Shown: piece by piece, positions 45,827-53,429 of the stretch | Layout: each line of letters opens with the position of its first letter | How positions within the stretch are numbered: position 1 is the first letter of the stretch | Source of the DNA: CAYTAU01 sp964442075 | GTDB lineage: Bacteria > Bacteroidota > Bacteroidia > Bacteroidales > CAYTAU01 | Length of the DNA stretch: 64,000 bases | Assembly: GCA_964442075.1 (NCBI GenBank) | Contig: CAYTWH010000017.1 | Location: forward strand, 7,689-71,688 | Direction: 5' to 3' | The notes under the pieces: model-generated | What the model was told of the DNA's origin: nothing | The model's database searches: none | Seen by the model: the letters and a program-made list of their open reading frames with translations, nothing else | Position numbers and translations under genes: made by a program

Positions 45827-46299
45827 TTATAACCGTCATTGCGAACGAGGAACGAGTGAGGCAATCTGCCAATATCAAAGTCAGATTGTTTAACATATTA
45901 ATTATTTTAACAGTTCTGCTAATAACTTCATGTAGTCCACAAAGAAGATTACACAGATTAATCACCAAGCACCCGGAATTAACTCAAATGGATACTATTG
46001 TATTTACTGATACTACAATAATACCGGAAGTTAGAATTGATACTATTGTTCATCACTCAGCATTAAAAGACACAGTAATTATTACAAAAGACAAACTGAA
46101 GCTTCAGTTAATAGAAATAAACGATACCATCTACATAGAAGCTCATCATGAGCCAGACACTATAATTATTACCAAAGAGATTCCGGTAGAAAGAATTATT
46201 CATATAGAGCCTGAAAATAAGTTTTTGAAGTTTTGTAATGGGTTTAAGTATAATTTTTTGATTTATATCATATTATTAGTTTTAGTATTTAGTTTATAA
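45811..46299 (+). CDS. u-spanin-like lipoprotein with C-terminal membrane helix
   Basis: The frame from ATG 45811 gives 162 residues, but the first 25 codons are a dispersed repeat sequence (45832-45875). A TTG at 45886 is the likelier start, giving a lipoprotein signal LFNILIILTVLLITSC with the acylated Cys in SC-SPQRR. The middle part has repeated D-T-I/V strands (MDTIVFTDTTIIPEVRIDTI). The C-terminus is a membrane helix (YNFLIYIILLVLVFSL). An N-terminal lipobox with a C-terminal membrane helix is the definition of a unimolecular spanin, which fuses outer and inner membranes in the last step of lysis. The position after the endolysin supports this. Confidence 0.65.
   Translation: MDKQLIITVIANEERVRQSANIKVRLFNILIILTVLLITSCSPQRRLHRLITKHPELTQMDTIVFTDTTIIPEVRIDTIVHHSALKDTVIITKDKLKLQLIEINDTIYIEAHHEPDTIIITKEIPVERIIHIEPENKFLKFCNGFKYNFLIYIILLVLVFSL
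45832..45875. repeat. dispersed REP-like repeat
   Basis: The stretch ccgtcattgcgaacgagg followed by aacgagtgaggcaatctgcc resembles the gtcattgcgag-ngaacgaagcaatctg family of short dispersed palindromes seen in many Bacteroidota and other environmental genomes. The half-sites attgc and gcaat are inverted around it. It lies at the 5' end of the u-spanin-like gene and probably arrived after that gene. Only one copy is in this window. Confidence 0.55.
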
Positions 46300-46397
46300 G
46301 ATAATTAACTTGAAGAATAAATCTTAATTATTTCATAATTTTTAGTTTAAGAGAAAATATTTAATCATATTTAATTATATTTAATGATTCTTTTTTT

Positions 46398-46405
46398 TAT
46401 CTTTG
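46398..46405 (+). promoter_or_regulatory. -7 box candidate for the large secreted protein
   Basis: TATCTTTG matches the Bacteroidota -7 box and lies 28 bp before the ATG at 46433. No -33 TTG at standard spacing is visible. Since the gap from the u-spanin gene is 133 bp, the large gene probably has its own promoter. Confidence 0.45.
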
Positions 46406-46432
46406 AATTCTATTCTTTTAAAACAATAAATT

Positions 46433-49400
46433 ATGAAAAACATTACAATTAAAACAATAATTTTACTAAGTATATTATTTGCAACTGTAAACCTCTCAAT
46501 CGCCCAATGGACACAAATTGGAAGTGATATTGATGGTGAAGATTCTTTAGACTATTCAGGGTCGTCAGTAAGCTTAAGTTCTGATGGTTCTATTATGGCT
46601 GTTGGTGCACCTTATAATGATGGTAATGGAAGTAATTCAGGTCATGTAAGAATATTTGAAGATGTTGCAGGGAATTGGGTACAAATAGGTAGTGATATTG
46701 ATGGAGAAGCAGACAATGATCATTTTGGCACGTCAGTAAGTTTAAATTCAGATGGTTCAATTTTAGCTATTGGGGCACCAGGAATTGATGCGGGACATGT
46801 AAGTGTATATGAATATAGTGGAGGTGTTTGGACACAATTAGGTACTGATATATATGGTGAAGCCACTGGAGACCATTCAGGTCAAACGGTATGTTTAAAT
46901 TCAGATGGAACAATTGTAGCAATAGGAGCAGAAAATAATGCTGGTTTTGGCGGTAATAAAGGACATGTAAGAGTTTATGAATACAGCGGAGGAACATGGA
47001 TACAAATGGGAAATGATATTGATGGAGAAGCTGAAAGTGAATCTTTTGGTAAGTCAGTAAGTTTAAGTGATAATGGATTAATTTTAGCTATTGGAGATTA
47101 TAGAAATAGCGGTGGTGGAATTTCGGCTGGTCATGCTAGAATATATGAATTTTCTGGAGGAAACTGGATTCAATTAGGAATTGATATTGATGGTGATGCT
47201 TCAAGTGAAACAGGTAATTCCGTATGCTTAAGTTCAAATGGACAAATTGTAGCAATTGGTGCTCCTGCTTATGATGGTATTTCATTAAATGCTGGACTTG
47301 TTAGAATATATGAGTATTCTGGTGGTAACTGGATTCAAGTTGGAAATGATATTAATGGAGAAGCTCAAGGTGACGAATTAGGCTATTCAGTTAGTTTAAG
47401 TTCTGATGGAACAATTGTAGCTGCCGGAGCTTATTATAATGATGGAAATGGAACTTCTGCCGGTCATGTCAGGGTATATGAATATAGTGGAGGGACTTGG
47501 ACACAAGTTGGTAATGATATTGATGGGGAAGCTGCAGATGATTTTTCCGGTAGACCAGTAAGTTTGAATTCTTTTGGAAATATTGTTGCTATAGGTGCAT
47601 ATGGAAATGATGGAAACGGAAATGAAGCAGGTCATGTAAGAGTTTATATGAAACAAGGTTGTGGCACAGTAACCGACTACGATGGTAATGTCTACAACAC
47701 TGTAAGCATAGGCAACCAATGCTGGACAAAAGAAAATATAAGAACCACACATTATTCTGATGGTACACCAATTACAAAGGGCTCTATAATACATGGAGAT
47801 GCAAGTTGGGGAACAGACCAGGCATGGTATTCTTGTCCTCCGAATAGTACAAATGACGGAGAAGATTGTGCAGCAGCAGCTTCTCTTGGTATGGTCTATC
47901 AATGGAGTGCTGCAATGAATGGTTCAACAATTGAAGGAGCACAGGGAATATGTCCTGATGGTTGGCATGTTCCAACAGATGTGGAATTAAAAACACTTGA
48001 AGGCTTTCTTGGTATGACTGTAGCCCAGCAGAATGCTACAGGATGGCGTGGTACAAATGAAGGTAGTAAAATGGCTAATAATGTTGCAGACCAAAACTGG
48101 ACTATTGGTGTTTTAACAGGCGATGTTGATTTTAGTGTTTCGGGTTTCGATTTAGGTCCTTCGGGTTATCGCTTCACAAATGGCAGTTATAACACTCGAA
48201 GTACATACACTAACTTGTGGTCTTCTACTGGGAATGGTACCAATGCGTGGAATCGATTCTTTAGTTACGATCGTACCGATGTAAACAGGGACGAATACAA
48301 CAAGGCGAACGGTTTTTCTGTGCGTTGTATTAAAAATCCACTTGATACTTGTTTAGGATTTACTATTGATACTTTAAACATACAAGATGCAACTTGCGGT
48401 TTAGATAATGGTACTGCCGAAGTAATTGTAAGCGGAGGCACATCACCATTTACTTATAATTGGAGTAACGGAGATACACTTGATATAGCTGATACACTTT
48501 CAGCAGGAATGCACTCCATTCAGGTAGTTGATTCGCTTGGCTGTTATGCAATGGAATATTTTATAATCAACAGTACAGGAGGACCTATAATAATAGTTGA
48601 TAATGTAGTTAATGTTACATGTTATGGAGGTAATAATGGTTTAATAAACCTAACAACTACCGGTAGCATTGAAAGTTATGTATGGTCAAATTCGGCAACA
48701 ACAGAAGATATCACTAACCTTACAGCAGGTAACTATCAACTTATGGTAACCGATTTCAATGGCTGTATGGCATCGTTTGATACAATTATTGTTCAGCCTC
48801 CTCCACTTGAAGTAACTTTTGATATTGTAAATCCAAGTTGTTTAAATAGCAATGGAGCAATTACTGCATATCCAACAGGAGGAATATCTCCTCCATTTTA
48901 TAGTTTTAATTGGAGTTCAGGTAGCACAGCTCAAACAGCTAGTGGATTATCAGCAGGAACATATACAATAACAATAACAGATGACAGTCTTTGTACTCTT
49001 ATCGAAAATATTGTTTTAACAACAACAGGAGGCGGTCCTGTTATTACTCTCGATTCTGTTATAATTGCAGGCTGTGGCGGAAACGATGGAGCTATTTATG
49101 TTTCTGTTACAGGAGGTACAACACCTTATGCCTCTTACTTGTGGTCGGAAGGAACAATAACCGAAGACCTTATTGATGTTAATCCCGGTATATATTACCT
49201 TACCGTAACAGATGGTGCAGGTTGTATTGCTGTATTTAGCGAAGAAATAATTGGAATAGAACCCTTAGAACAACCAATTTGCGTAGTAATGGTTGATAGT
49301 GCAACAGCAATGAACCTTGTTGTATGGGAAAAAGTGCAAACTACGGGTATTGAGCATTACAATATTTATCGCGAAAGTTGGTATGCAGGTCAGTACGATT

Positions 49401-50092
49401 TTATAGATGCAGTTATGTACGATGATATGAGTGAGTATGTTGACCCAACGGCAAATCCGGCAACACGTTCGTGGCGTTATAAAATTTCTGCCGAAGATGC
49501 TTGTGGAAATGAATCGCCATTAAGCGAGCATCATAAAACAATTCACTTAACAATAAACGAAGGCTTGGGACAAACATATAATCTTATATGGGATCATTAC
49601 GAAGGATTCCCCTATTTTACATACTATATTCACAGATATATGAATGCTACGGGTTGGTTACTGATAGATTCGCTTCCTGCTAATTTAACATCTTATACCG
49701 ATGATCCTGGAACAATGGGCGGATTGCTTTACAAAATTAGTATTAATACACCTAATGCGTGTATTCCAACAAGTACAGTAAAAACAAACGGAGGACCTTA
49801 TAGTCATTCTGTTTCAAATCTTGAGGATAATGGAATTGCAGTAGGTATTAAAAGCATTATTAATAATATTGAAGCAGTAATTTACCCAAATCCAAATACC
49901 GGAAACTTCATTATTGAATCTGATTTTAATATAAATACAATAAAGATTTATGATATTGTAGGAGAATTAGTTTATGAAAACAAATTTAGAAAGGAAGTAA
50001 ATATCACAAATCTAACAAATGGTATTTATATTTTAAAACTGTTTGATAAACAAAATACAGCTTTGGCAACATTTAAGGTTATTAAGCAATAA
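46433..50092 (+). CDS. T9SS-exported repeat protein (beta-propeller-like, FISUMP, SprB repeats)
   Basis: A 1219-residue secreted protein. After a signal peptide (ending SIAQW) come seven repeats of about 55 residues on the pattern W-x-Q-x-G-x-D-I-D-G-E-A ... SVSLSSDGTIVAIGA ... GHVRVYEYSGG (residues about 25-405), likely a beta-propeller. A FISUMP domain follows (about 408-635: NVYNTVSIGNQCWTKENIRT, CPDGWHVPTDVELKTLEGFL, NGFSVRCIK). Then three or four SprB-type repeats occur (GTSPFTYNWSNGDTLDIADT; GNYQLMVTDFNGC), then fibronectin-like sequence. A type A T9SS sorting domain closes the protein (VIYPNPNTGNFIIESDF ... NGIYILKLFD). It would be exported by the T9SS, whose core genes lie in this window, and attached to the surface. 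It is probably an adhesin carried as cargo. Confidence 0.92.
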   Translation: MKNITIKTIILLSILFATVNLSIAQWTQIGSDIDGEDSLDYSGSSVSLSSDGSIMAVGAPYNDGNGSNSGHVRIFEDVAGNWVQIGSDIDGEADNDHFGTSVSLNSDGSILAIGAPGIDAGHVSVYEYSGGVWTQLGTDIYGEATGDHSGQTVCLNSDGTIVAIGAENNAGFGGNKGHVRVYEYSGGTWIQMGNDIDGEAESESFGKSVSLSDNGLILAIGDYRNSGGGISAGHARIYEFSGGNWIQLGIDIDGDASSETGNSVCLSSNGQIVAIGAPAYDGISLNAGLVRIYEYSGGNWIQVGNDINGEAQGDELGYSVSLSSDGTIVAAGAYYNDGNGTSAGHVRVYEYSGGTWTQVGNDIDGEAADDFSGRPVSLNSFGNIVAIGAYGNDGNGNEAGHVRVYMKQGCGTVTDYDGNVYNTVSIGNQCWTKENIRTTHYSDGTPITKGSIIHGDASWGTDQAWYSCPPNSTNDGEDCAAAASLGMVYQWSAAMNGSTIEGAQGICPDGWHVPTDVELKTLEGFLGMTVAQQNATGWRGTNEGSKMANNVADQNWTIGVLTGDVDFSVSGFDLGPSGYRFTNGSYNTRSTYTNLWSSTGNGTNAWNRFFSYDRTDVNRDEYNKANGFSVRCIKNPLDTCLGFTIDTLNIQDATCGLDNGTAEVIVSGGTSPFTYNWSNGDTLDIADTLSAGMHSIQVVDSLGCYAMEYFIINSTGGPIIIVDNVVNVTCYGGNNGLINLTTTGSIESYVWSNSATTEDITNLTAGNYQLMVTDFNGCMASFDTIIVQPPPLEVTFDIVNPSCLNSNGAITAYPTGGISPPFYSFNWSSGSTAQTASGLSAGTYTITITDDSLCTLIENIVLTTTGGGPVITLDSVIIAGCGGNDGAIYVSVTGGTTPYASYLWSEGTITEDLIDVNPGIYYLTVTDGAGCIAVFSEEIIGIEPLEQPICVVMVDSATAMNLVVWEKVQTTGIEHYNIYRESWYAGQYDFIDAVMYDDMSEYVDPTANPATRSWRYKISAEDACGNESPLSEHHKTIHLTINEGLGQTYNLIWDHYEGFPYFTYYIHRYMNATGWLLIDSLPANLTSYTDDPGTMGGLLYKISINTPNACIPTSTVKTNGGPYSHSVSNLEDNGIAVGIKSIINNIEAVIYPNPNTGNFIIESDFNINTIKIYDIVGELVYENKFRKEVNITNLTNGIYILKLFDKQNTALATFKVIKQ

Positions 50093-50111
50093 TAAATAAA
50101 GTAATTCAATA

Positions 50112-50146
50112 TAAAAAAATGTCTCTGTGAAGGGGCATTTTTTTTA
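50112..50146 (+). terminator. intrinsic terminator after the T9SS cargo gene
   Basis: AAAAAATGTCTC pairs with GGGGCATTTTTTTT around a short tgtgaa loop (some G-T pairs), followed by a T run. It lies 20 bp after the stop of the 1219-residue gene. Confidence 0.75.
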
Positions 50147-50290
50147 TCTATAACCTATTCTATCTTTAATATCCTTCACATTTTTTTCTTTAGTCAACTG
50201 TTCCATCTGGGCAAGTGGGTTTAATTCTTTTTTCCTGCGGTAATTGATATTTTGCCGGCATCTGTGCGTAGTATTTCCTTCTCAATACTA
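50144..50290 (-). pseudogene. 5'-truncated copy of the zinc-ribbon gene at 50732-51061
   Basis: Read on the minus strand the last 38 or so codons are intact and close to the full gene: HRCRQNINYRRKKELNPLAQ, then MEQLTKEKNVKDIKDRIGYR, then stop. The upstream part carrying the first Cys pair is deleted; a short stretch (agtatttccttctcaata) matching the region around codon 36 of the full copy follows directly. This is a decayed tandem duplicate separated from the intact gene by the ArsR-type gene. Confidence 0.7.
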
Positions 50291-50401
50291 TTATCCTGAT
50301 CGTGAATACAGGGTTGATTATTCGGCTTATTAAAACCAGATAAAAATATTTCTTGCTGAATTTTATAATTTATATCTATTTTTGAGAGATATTTTAATAT
50401 T

Positions 50402-50713
50402 ATGGCAAAACAAATTAAAAAACTTTCAGAAGAACAAATAGAAAGGGCTGCAAGTCTTATAAAATCTCTTAGTAATCCTATAAGGATTTTAATAATTAAG
50501 TATTTGGAAAATGAAAAAGAATTATCGGTAAAACAGCTTCATAATTTGTTAAATATTGATAGTTCTACTACTTCATATCATCTTAAGATGTTAAAAGCAA
50601 AAGGTATTTTAGGTGCAAGACGAAAAGGTAAACACACATTTTCTTATTTAAAAGAAGATAGATTAGAATATATTATTGAGTGTATTTCTCGGCTTGCAGC
50701 TTCTTATTATTAA
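50402..50713 (+). CDS. ArsR-type winged-helix regulator
   Basis: A 103-residue transcription factor with a single ArsR-like winged helix: ERAASLIKSLSNPIRILIIK, then NEKELSVKQLHNLLNIDSST (recognition region), then SYHLKMLKAKGILGARRKG and a C-terminal dimer helix. No metal-binding Cys pair (CxC) is present, so it is not a classic metal sensor. Convergent with the zinc-ribbon gene, from which it is separated by 18 bp. The target is unknown; the promoter of the neighbouring genes is plausible. Confidence 0.85.
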   Translation: MAKQIKKLSEEQIERAASLIKSLSNPIRILIIKYLENEKELSVKQLHNLLNIDSSTTSYHLKMLKAKGILGARRKGKHTFSYLKEDRLEYIIECISRLAASYY

Positions 50714-50731
50714 AATTTCAAAAAGCTAATT

Positions 50732-51061
50732 CTATCTATACCCAAATCTTTCCTTAATATCCTTAACATTTTTAGCTTTAGTAAGTTCATCCAAGTTGCC
50801 AAGAGGGTTTCTTCCACGTTTTCTACGATAAATGATATTCTGCCGGCATCTATGACAACAAGCATAAGAATCATATCTATGCGTTTCATAAGGAGTGCCA
50901 CAAGAACAACAAAGCTTCAGGTATTTTGTTCGCAGAATATTTCCTTCAAGTATTTCGCCAGGAACTGAAGTTCCATAAGATCTGGTTTGCTTTTCTACTT
51001 TCACACCAATAGTATTCAAATCACAAAGATCTTCTTTCGGAATTAATTTTACTTTATTCAT
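50732..51061 (-). CDS. small zinc-ribbon protein
   Basis: A 109-residue protein with two Cys pairs in zinc-ribbon spacing, LCCSCGTPYETHRYDSYACC followed by HRCRQNIIYRRKRGRNPLG. The basic C-terminus ends in VKDIKERFGYR. It could bind DNA or RNA. I know no function for it; similar small proteins occur on Bacteroidota phages and elements. A truncated second copy lies at 50144-50290. The 550-bp gap between this gene and ardC (51062-51611) holds the two structures described separately and no gene that I can support. Confidence 0.7.
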   Translation of the reverse strand: MNKVKLIPKEDLCDLNTIGVKVEKQTRSYGTSVPGEILEGNILRTKYLKLCCSCGTPYETHRYDSYACCHRCRQNIIYRRKRGRNPLGNLDELTKAKNVKDIKERFGYR

Positions 51062-51199
51062 AATAACTTTTTATTTGCAATAATAAAGTATCTCAAAATA
51101 TCACTTTCCTTTAAGTGTACTAAGTGTCATTAAAGTTTGTTAAATGCCTTTCATTTCCTCTAAAAGTATATAAATGCAAGATTATATTCAGATTTTAAA

Positions 51200-51287
51200 A
51201 AGAAGACATTTGCCTGACACAAGCTGGACATTCGTTAGGCATTAGCTGGACATTTGTTAGACATTAGGGAGACATAAGTCTTACAAA
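51200..51287. repeat. 22-bp tandem repeat, iteron-like
   Basis: Two good units, agctggacattcgttaggca plus tt (51222-51243) and agctggacatttgttagaca plus tt (51244-51265), are flanked by degenerate units on both sides (51200-51221 and 51266-51287), all sharing gacat at the same offset. Direct repeats of this length are typical of replication-initiator or partition binding sites. Confidence 0.6.
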
Positions 51288-51514
51288 AGTGTGAGATATG
51301 GGGCGATGAAACATAGTGTTTATAGGTATTTGCACAGGTTTTCATGTGTATTTTATTTATTATAGATTACTGTGAAAATAGAGAAAATATATTGCAAGTC
51401 AATGCATCTCCCACCTTACTTGTTTTATGAGTGTTTTGGCTATTTTCATGAGGCTTTGTTTGTGTGTGGACAGCAGAGGGTATGTTAAATCGGTTTTATA
51501 CAATAATCTTTTGA

Positions 51515-51582
51515 AGGGAAGAAATGGCTCAAGGTTCGGGGGTAAGAGCCAGCGGGGTCTGGGTGGAGCGGATTTCTTCCCT
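51515..51582. ncRNA. GC-rich structured element, candidate RNA or transfer origin
   Basis: An 11-bp perfect stem, AGGGAAGAAAT (51515-51525) and ATTTCTTCCCT (51572-51582), encloses a second stem, GGCTC (51526-51530) and GAGCC (51546-51550), and a G-rich segment (gcggggtctgggtggagcgg). It is much richer in GC than its surroundings. I recall closely similar sequences (ending gcaaaagcaagaaa) near ardC-type genes on other Bacteroidota elements, so it is likely conserved. It could be a small RNA, a transcription-control structure or part of an origin of transfer; strand is undetermined. Confidence 0.5.
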
Positions 51583-51611
51583 GCAAAAGCAAGAAAGAAA
51601 ACTCATAAATA

Positions 51612-52553
51612 TTATACTGCTATTTTTTCAGTTTTAGAAAACTCCAAAATATAATCAGCAGATTTTTGAGCTTGTGATGAAGCTTGAATAATAAACTGCT
51701 TATCATTTTTCATAACAGATAACCAATTATCAATATAATCTACATTATCAGTAATACGGTTTTCAAAACCAAGATAAGCACAAATAAAAGCAGTATTAAT
51801 TTCTGCAATTAATTCTTCAAAAGCATATTCTTTAGATCCAAATTTGTTTCCCTTTGGTCTGTCTAATCTTGAATTGTGCCCTGTCCAGTGTCCCACTTCA
51901 TGAAAAGCAATACTATAAAATGCTTCTTTTGAAACAAATTGTTTTCGTTCCGGTAAATATATTTTATCCTCACTATGTCTATAAAAAGCGGAATTTTGCG
52001 GAGAATGAACAATATTTGCTCCTGTGCTATTTAAAACGTGTTCGGCTTTTTCATCTTTTTCAAATTCTGTCAAATTTTCCAAATCATATAATTTGTAATA
52101 TTCATCAGGTAGTTTTTCAATTTGTGATATATTAAAAACAGAATATTGTTTGAGGTAGCCAATTTTTTTATAATCCAAATGGTCAATACTTTGATTATTC
52201 TTGATAAGATATTCAACTTGCTTAGTAATATTCCTGCCTGTTTTTTTGTCAAGATATAAAACGGACTTATAAACCACCATAGAGGCTTTACTGCCTTTTT
52301 TTATTCTGCCTTCAAGTTTAGAAAGTTGTTTAAAGGTCATCCATGAGTTAAAAGTGTGGTTATATTTTCTTTTCAGGTAATTCAATAAAAGCTGATTTAT
52401 ACCGTTGTATGTGTGTTTAGATACTGCATTTTGAGCAAATATTGAATCTCCCGACAAACTAAACCAGGACTCTGAATAATTATTCTGTTTATGCTGTTCA
52501 AGCATTTCAATTATAATACTTGTAATTCTATCATATATATTTTGTGTGTTCAT
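51612..52553 (-). CDS. ardC: ArdC-like antirestriction protein
   Basis: A 313-residue protein in two parts. The N-terminal single-strand-DNA-binding domain (residues about 5-110: NIYDRITSIIIEMLEQHKQN, FNSWMTFKQLSKLEGRIKKG) matches the DUF1738/ArdC type. The C-terminal zincin metallopeptidase domain has SIAFHEVGHWTGHNSRLDR (HExxH) and, about 20 residues later, EELIAEINTAF with the third zinc ligand. ArdC proteins protect incoming element DNA from restriction. It follows a 48-codon gene with a 4-bp overlap. On an element full of restriction systems this is a counter-defence gene. Confidence 0.88.
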   Translation of the reverse strand: MNTQNIYDRITSIIIEMLEQHKQNNYSESWFSLSGDSIFAQNAVSKHTYNGINQLLLNYLKRKYNHTFNSWMTFKQLSKLEGRIKKGSKASMVVYKSVLYLDKKTGRNITKQVEYLIKNNQSIDHLDYKKIGYLKQYSVFNISQIEKLPDEYYKLYDLENLTEFEKDEKAEHVLNSTGANIVHSPQNSAFYRHSEDKIYLPERKQFVSKEAFYSIAFHEVGHWTGHNSRLDRPKGNKFGSKEYAFEELIAEINTAFICAYLGFENRITDNVDYIDNWLSVMKNDKQFIIQASSQAQKSADYILEFSKTEKIAV

Positions 52554-52696
52554 GATTTTTCAATGTTTATTAGTTGTAAATCGAATTTATTAATTAAGTT
52601 TTTCAGATTAGGATTTTGTTTTATCATCTTGTTAAGAATAGCTTTATCATGTTTTTTTATCTTCATGTTTTTTGATATGATTTTTAGTTTATTCAT
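52550..52696 (-). CDS. small basic protein coupled to ardC
   Basis: A 48-residue peptide (MNKLKIISKNMKIKKHDKAI, later NPNLKNLINKFDLQLINIE). It overlaps the ardC start by 4 bp (ATGA), a sign of coupled translation. The ATG at 52696 is chosen because the longer frame would run through the terminator hairpin at 52711-52740. No homologue is recognised. Confidence 0.55.
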   Translation of the reverse strand: MNKLKIISKNMKIKKHDKAILNKMIKQNPNLKNLINKFDLQLINIEKS

Positions 52697-52710
52697 AATA
52701 AAAAGATTTA

Positions 52711-52740
52711 AAAAAGGTGGTCCATTTAGAACCACCTTTT
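52711..52740 (-). terminator. terminator between the 148-residue gene and the ardC unit
   Basis: AAAAGGTGGT (52712-52721) pairs perfectly with ACCACCTTTT (52731-52740) around a 9-nt loop. On the minus strand it follows the stop of the 52746-53192 gene by 6 bp. It separates that gene from the small peptide and ardC. Confidence 0.85.
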
Positions 52741-52745
52741 CAGAT

Positions 52746-53192
52746 TTAAAATTTAATTTGATTTTCAATTTCGCTGATTTTCTCAATCAGTGTTTCATTG
52801 ATGGATTTTACAACTTTTGTAAAAACCTCAGAATTTGAAGTTTGAAACTTGTTGCCATTTTCATCAGTCAAAACAATGCTTTCATTGAATTGATTAGTAC
52901 CAACAACAAAAGAGTTAAGTTTTTTACGACTTTCTTCTAAAAGTTCCCTTTTGTCAATAAGAGTTTTCAGGTTTTCAACTTTCTCAATTTTTTGGTCGAG
53001 ACTTAAAACAGGTTCTTGAACTTCTTCAATAGGAGTTTCAACCTTTTTTTCTACTGTTGGCTTAACTTCTTCTTTTTTGACATTGTTAGGCTTTTTTTCA
53101 ATAGGTTTAAAATTGGGTGAAGATTTTACAATTGCATCATCTTTTTTCCCTTTACCATTACCACTGGTTTTTTTAACTTTTACTGTTTCCAT
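52746..53192 (-). CDS. hypothetical mobile-element protein, basic N-terminus and coiled coil
   Basis: A 148-residue protein. The first 50 residues are low-complexity and basic (KVKKTSGNGKGKKDDAIVKS), then comes a Glu/Val/Lys linker (VEKKVETPIEEVQEPVLSLD). The C-terminal 80 residues form a helix (QKIEKVENLKTLIDKRELLE) and a strand pair (SIVLTDENGNKFQTSN). Similar short proteins accompany ardC-like genes on Bacteroidota plasmids and elements. The function is unknown. Confidence 0.65.
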   Translation of the reverse strand: METVKVKKTSGNGKGKKDDAIVKSSPNFKPIEKKPNNVKKEEVKPTVEKKVETPIEEVQEPVLSLDQKIEKVENLKTLIDKRELLEESRKKLNSFVVGTNQFNESIVLTDENGNKFQTSNSEVFTKVVKSINETLIEKISEIENQIKF

Positions 53193-53429
53193 TTTATAAA
53201 AATTTAATGATTAATAAATAATTGAATTGTAAATAATAGCACTGCACAAAACCACAAATGCAGATTAAAAGATTTTGAGAGTGTTCAAAACCTATCTTTC
53301 TGCTTATTTCCTGTTTTTTGTACATTTCTATATGTCTTTTAAAATTTTTCATATGCATCTTAATGAGTTTATCGAGTATGTTCTGCCGGTTAATAGAAAA
53401 TCAAAATAATTTCCAGCAACAGTGATAGT

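Noticed and set aside
37536..46299. Tailed-phage structural cluster
   Set aside because: No terminase, portal, prohead protease, tape-measure or tail-fibre gene is recognisable, and proteins are much smaller than expected.
47396..47902. 168-codon antisense open frame in the T9SS cargo gene
   Set aside because: It mirrors the repeated coding sequence of the sense gene; Ser/Ile/Cys-rich translation is typical of shadow frames.
48200..48350. Diversity-generating retroelement variable region
   Set aside because: The FISUMP end is a plausible fold for one, but no reverse transcriptase or template repeat is in the window.
51427..51654. 75-codon open frame across the nested-stem structure
   Set aside because: It would be translated through the 51515-51582 stems and into the end of ardC; the stem structure explains the sequence better.
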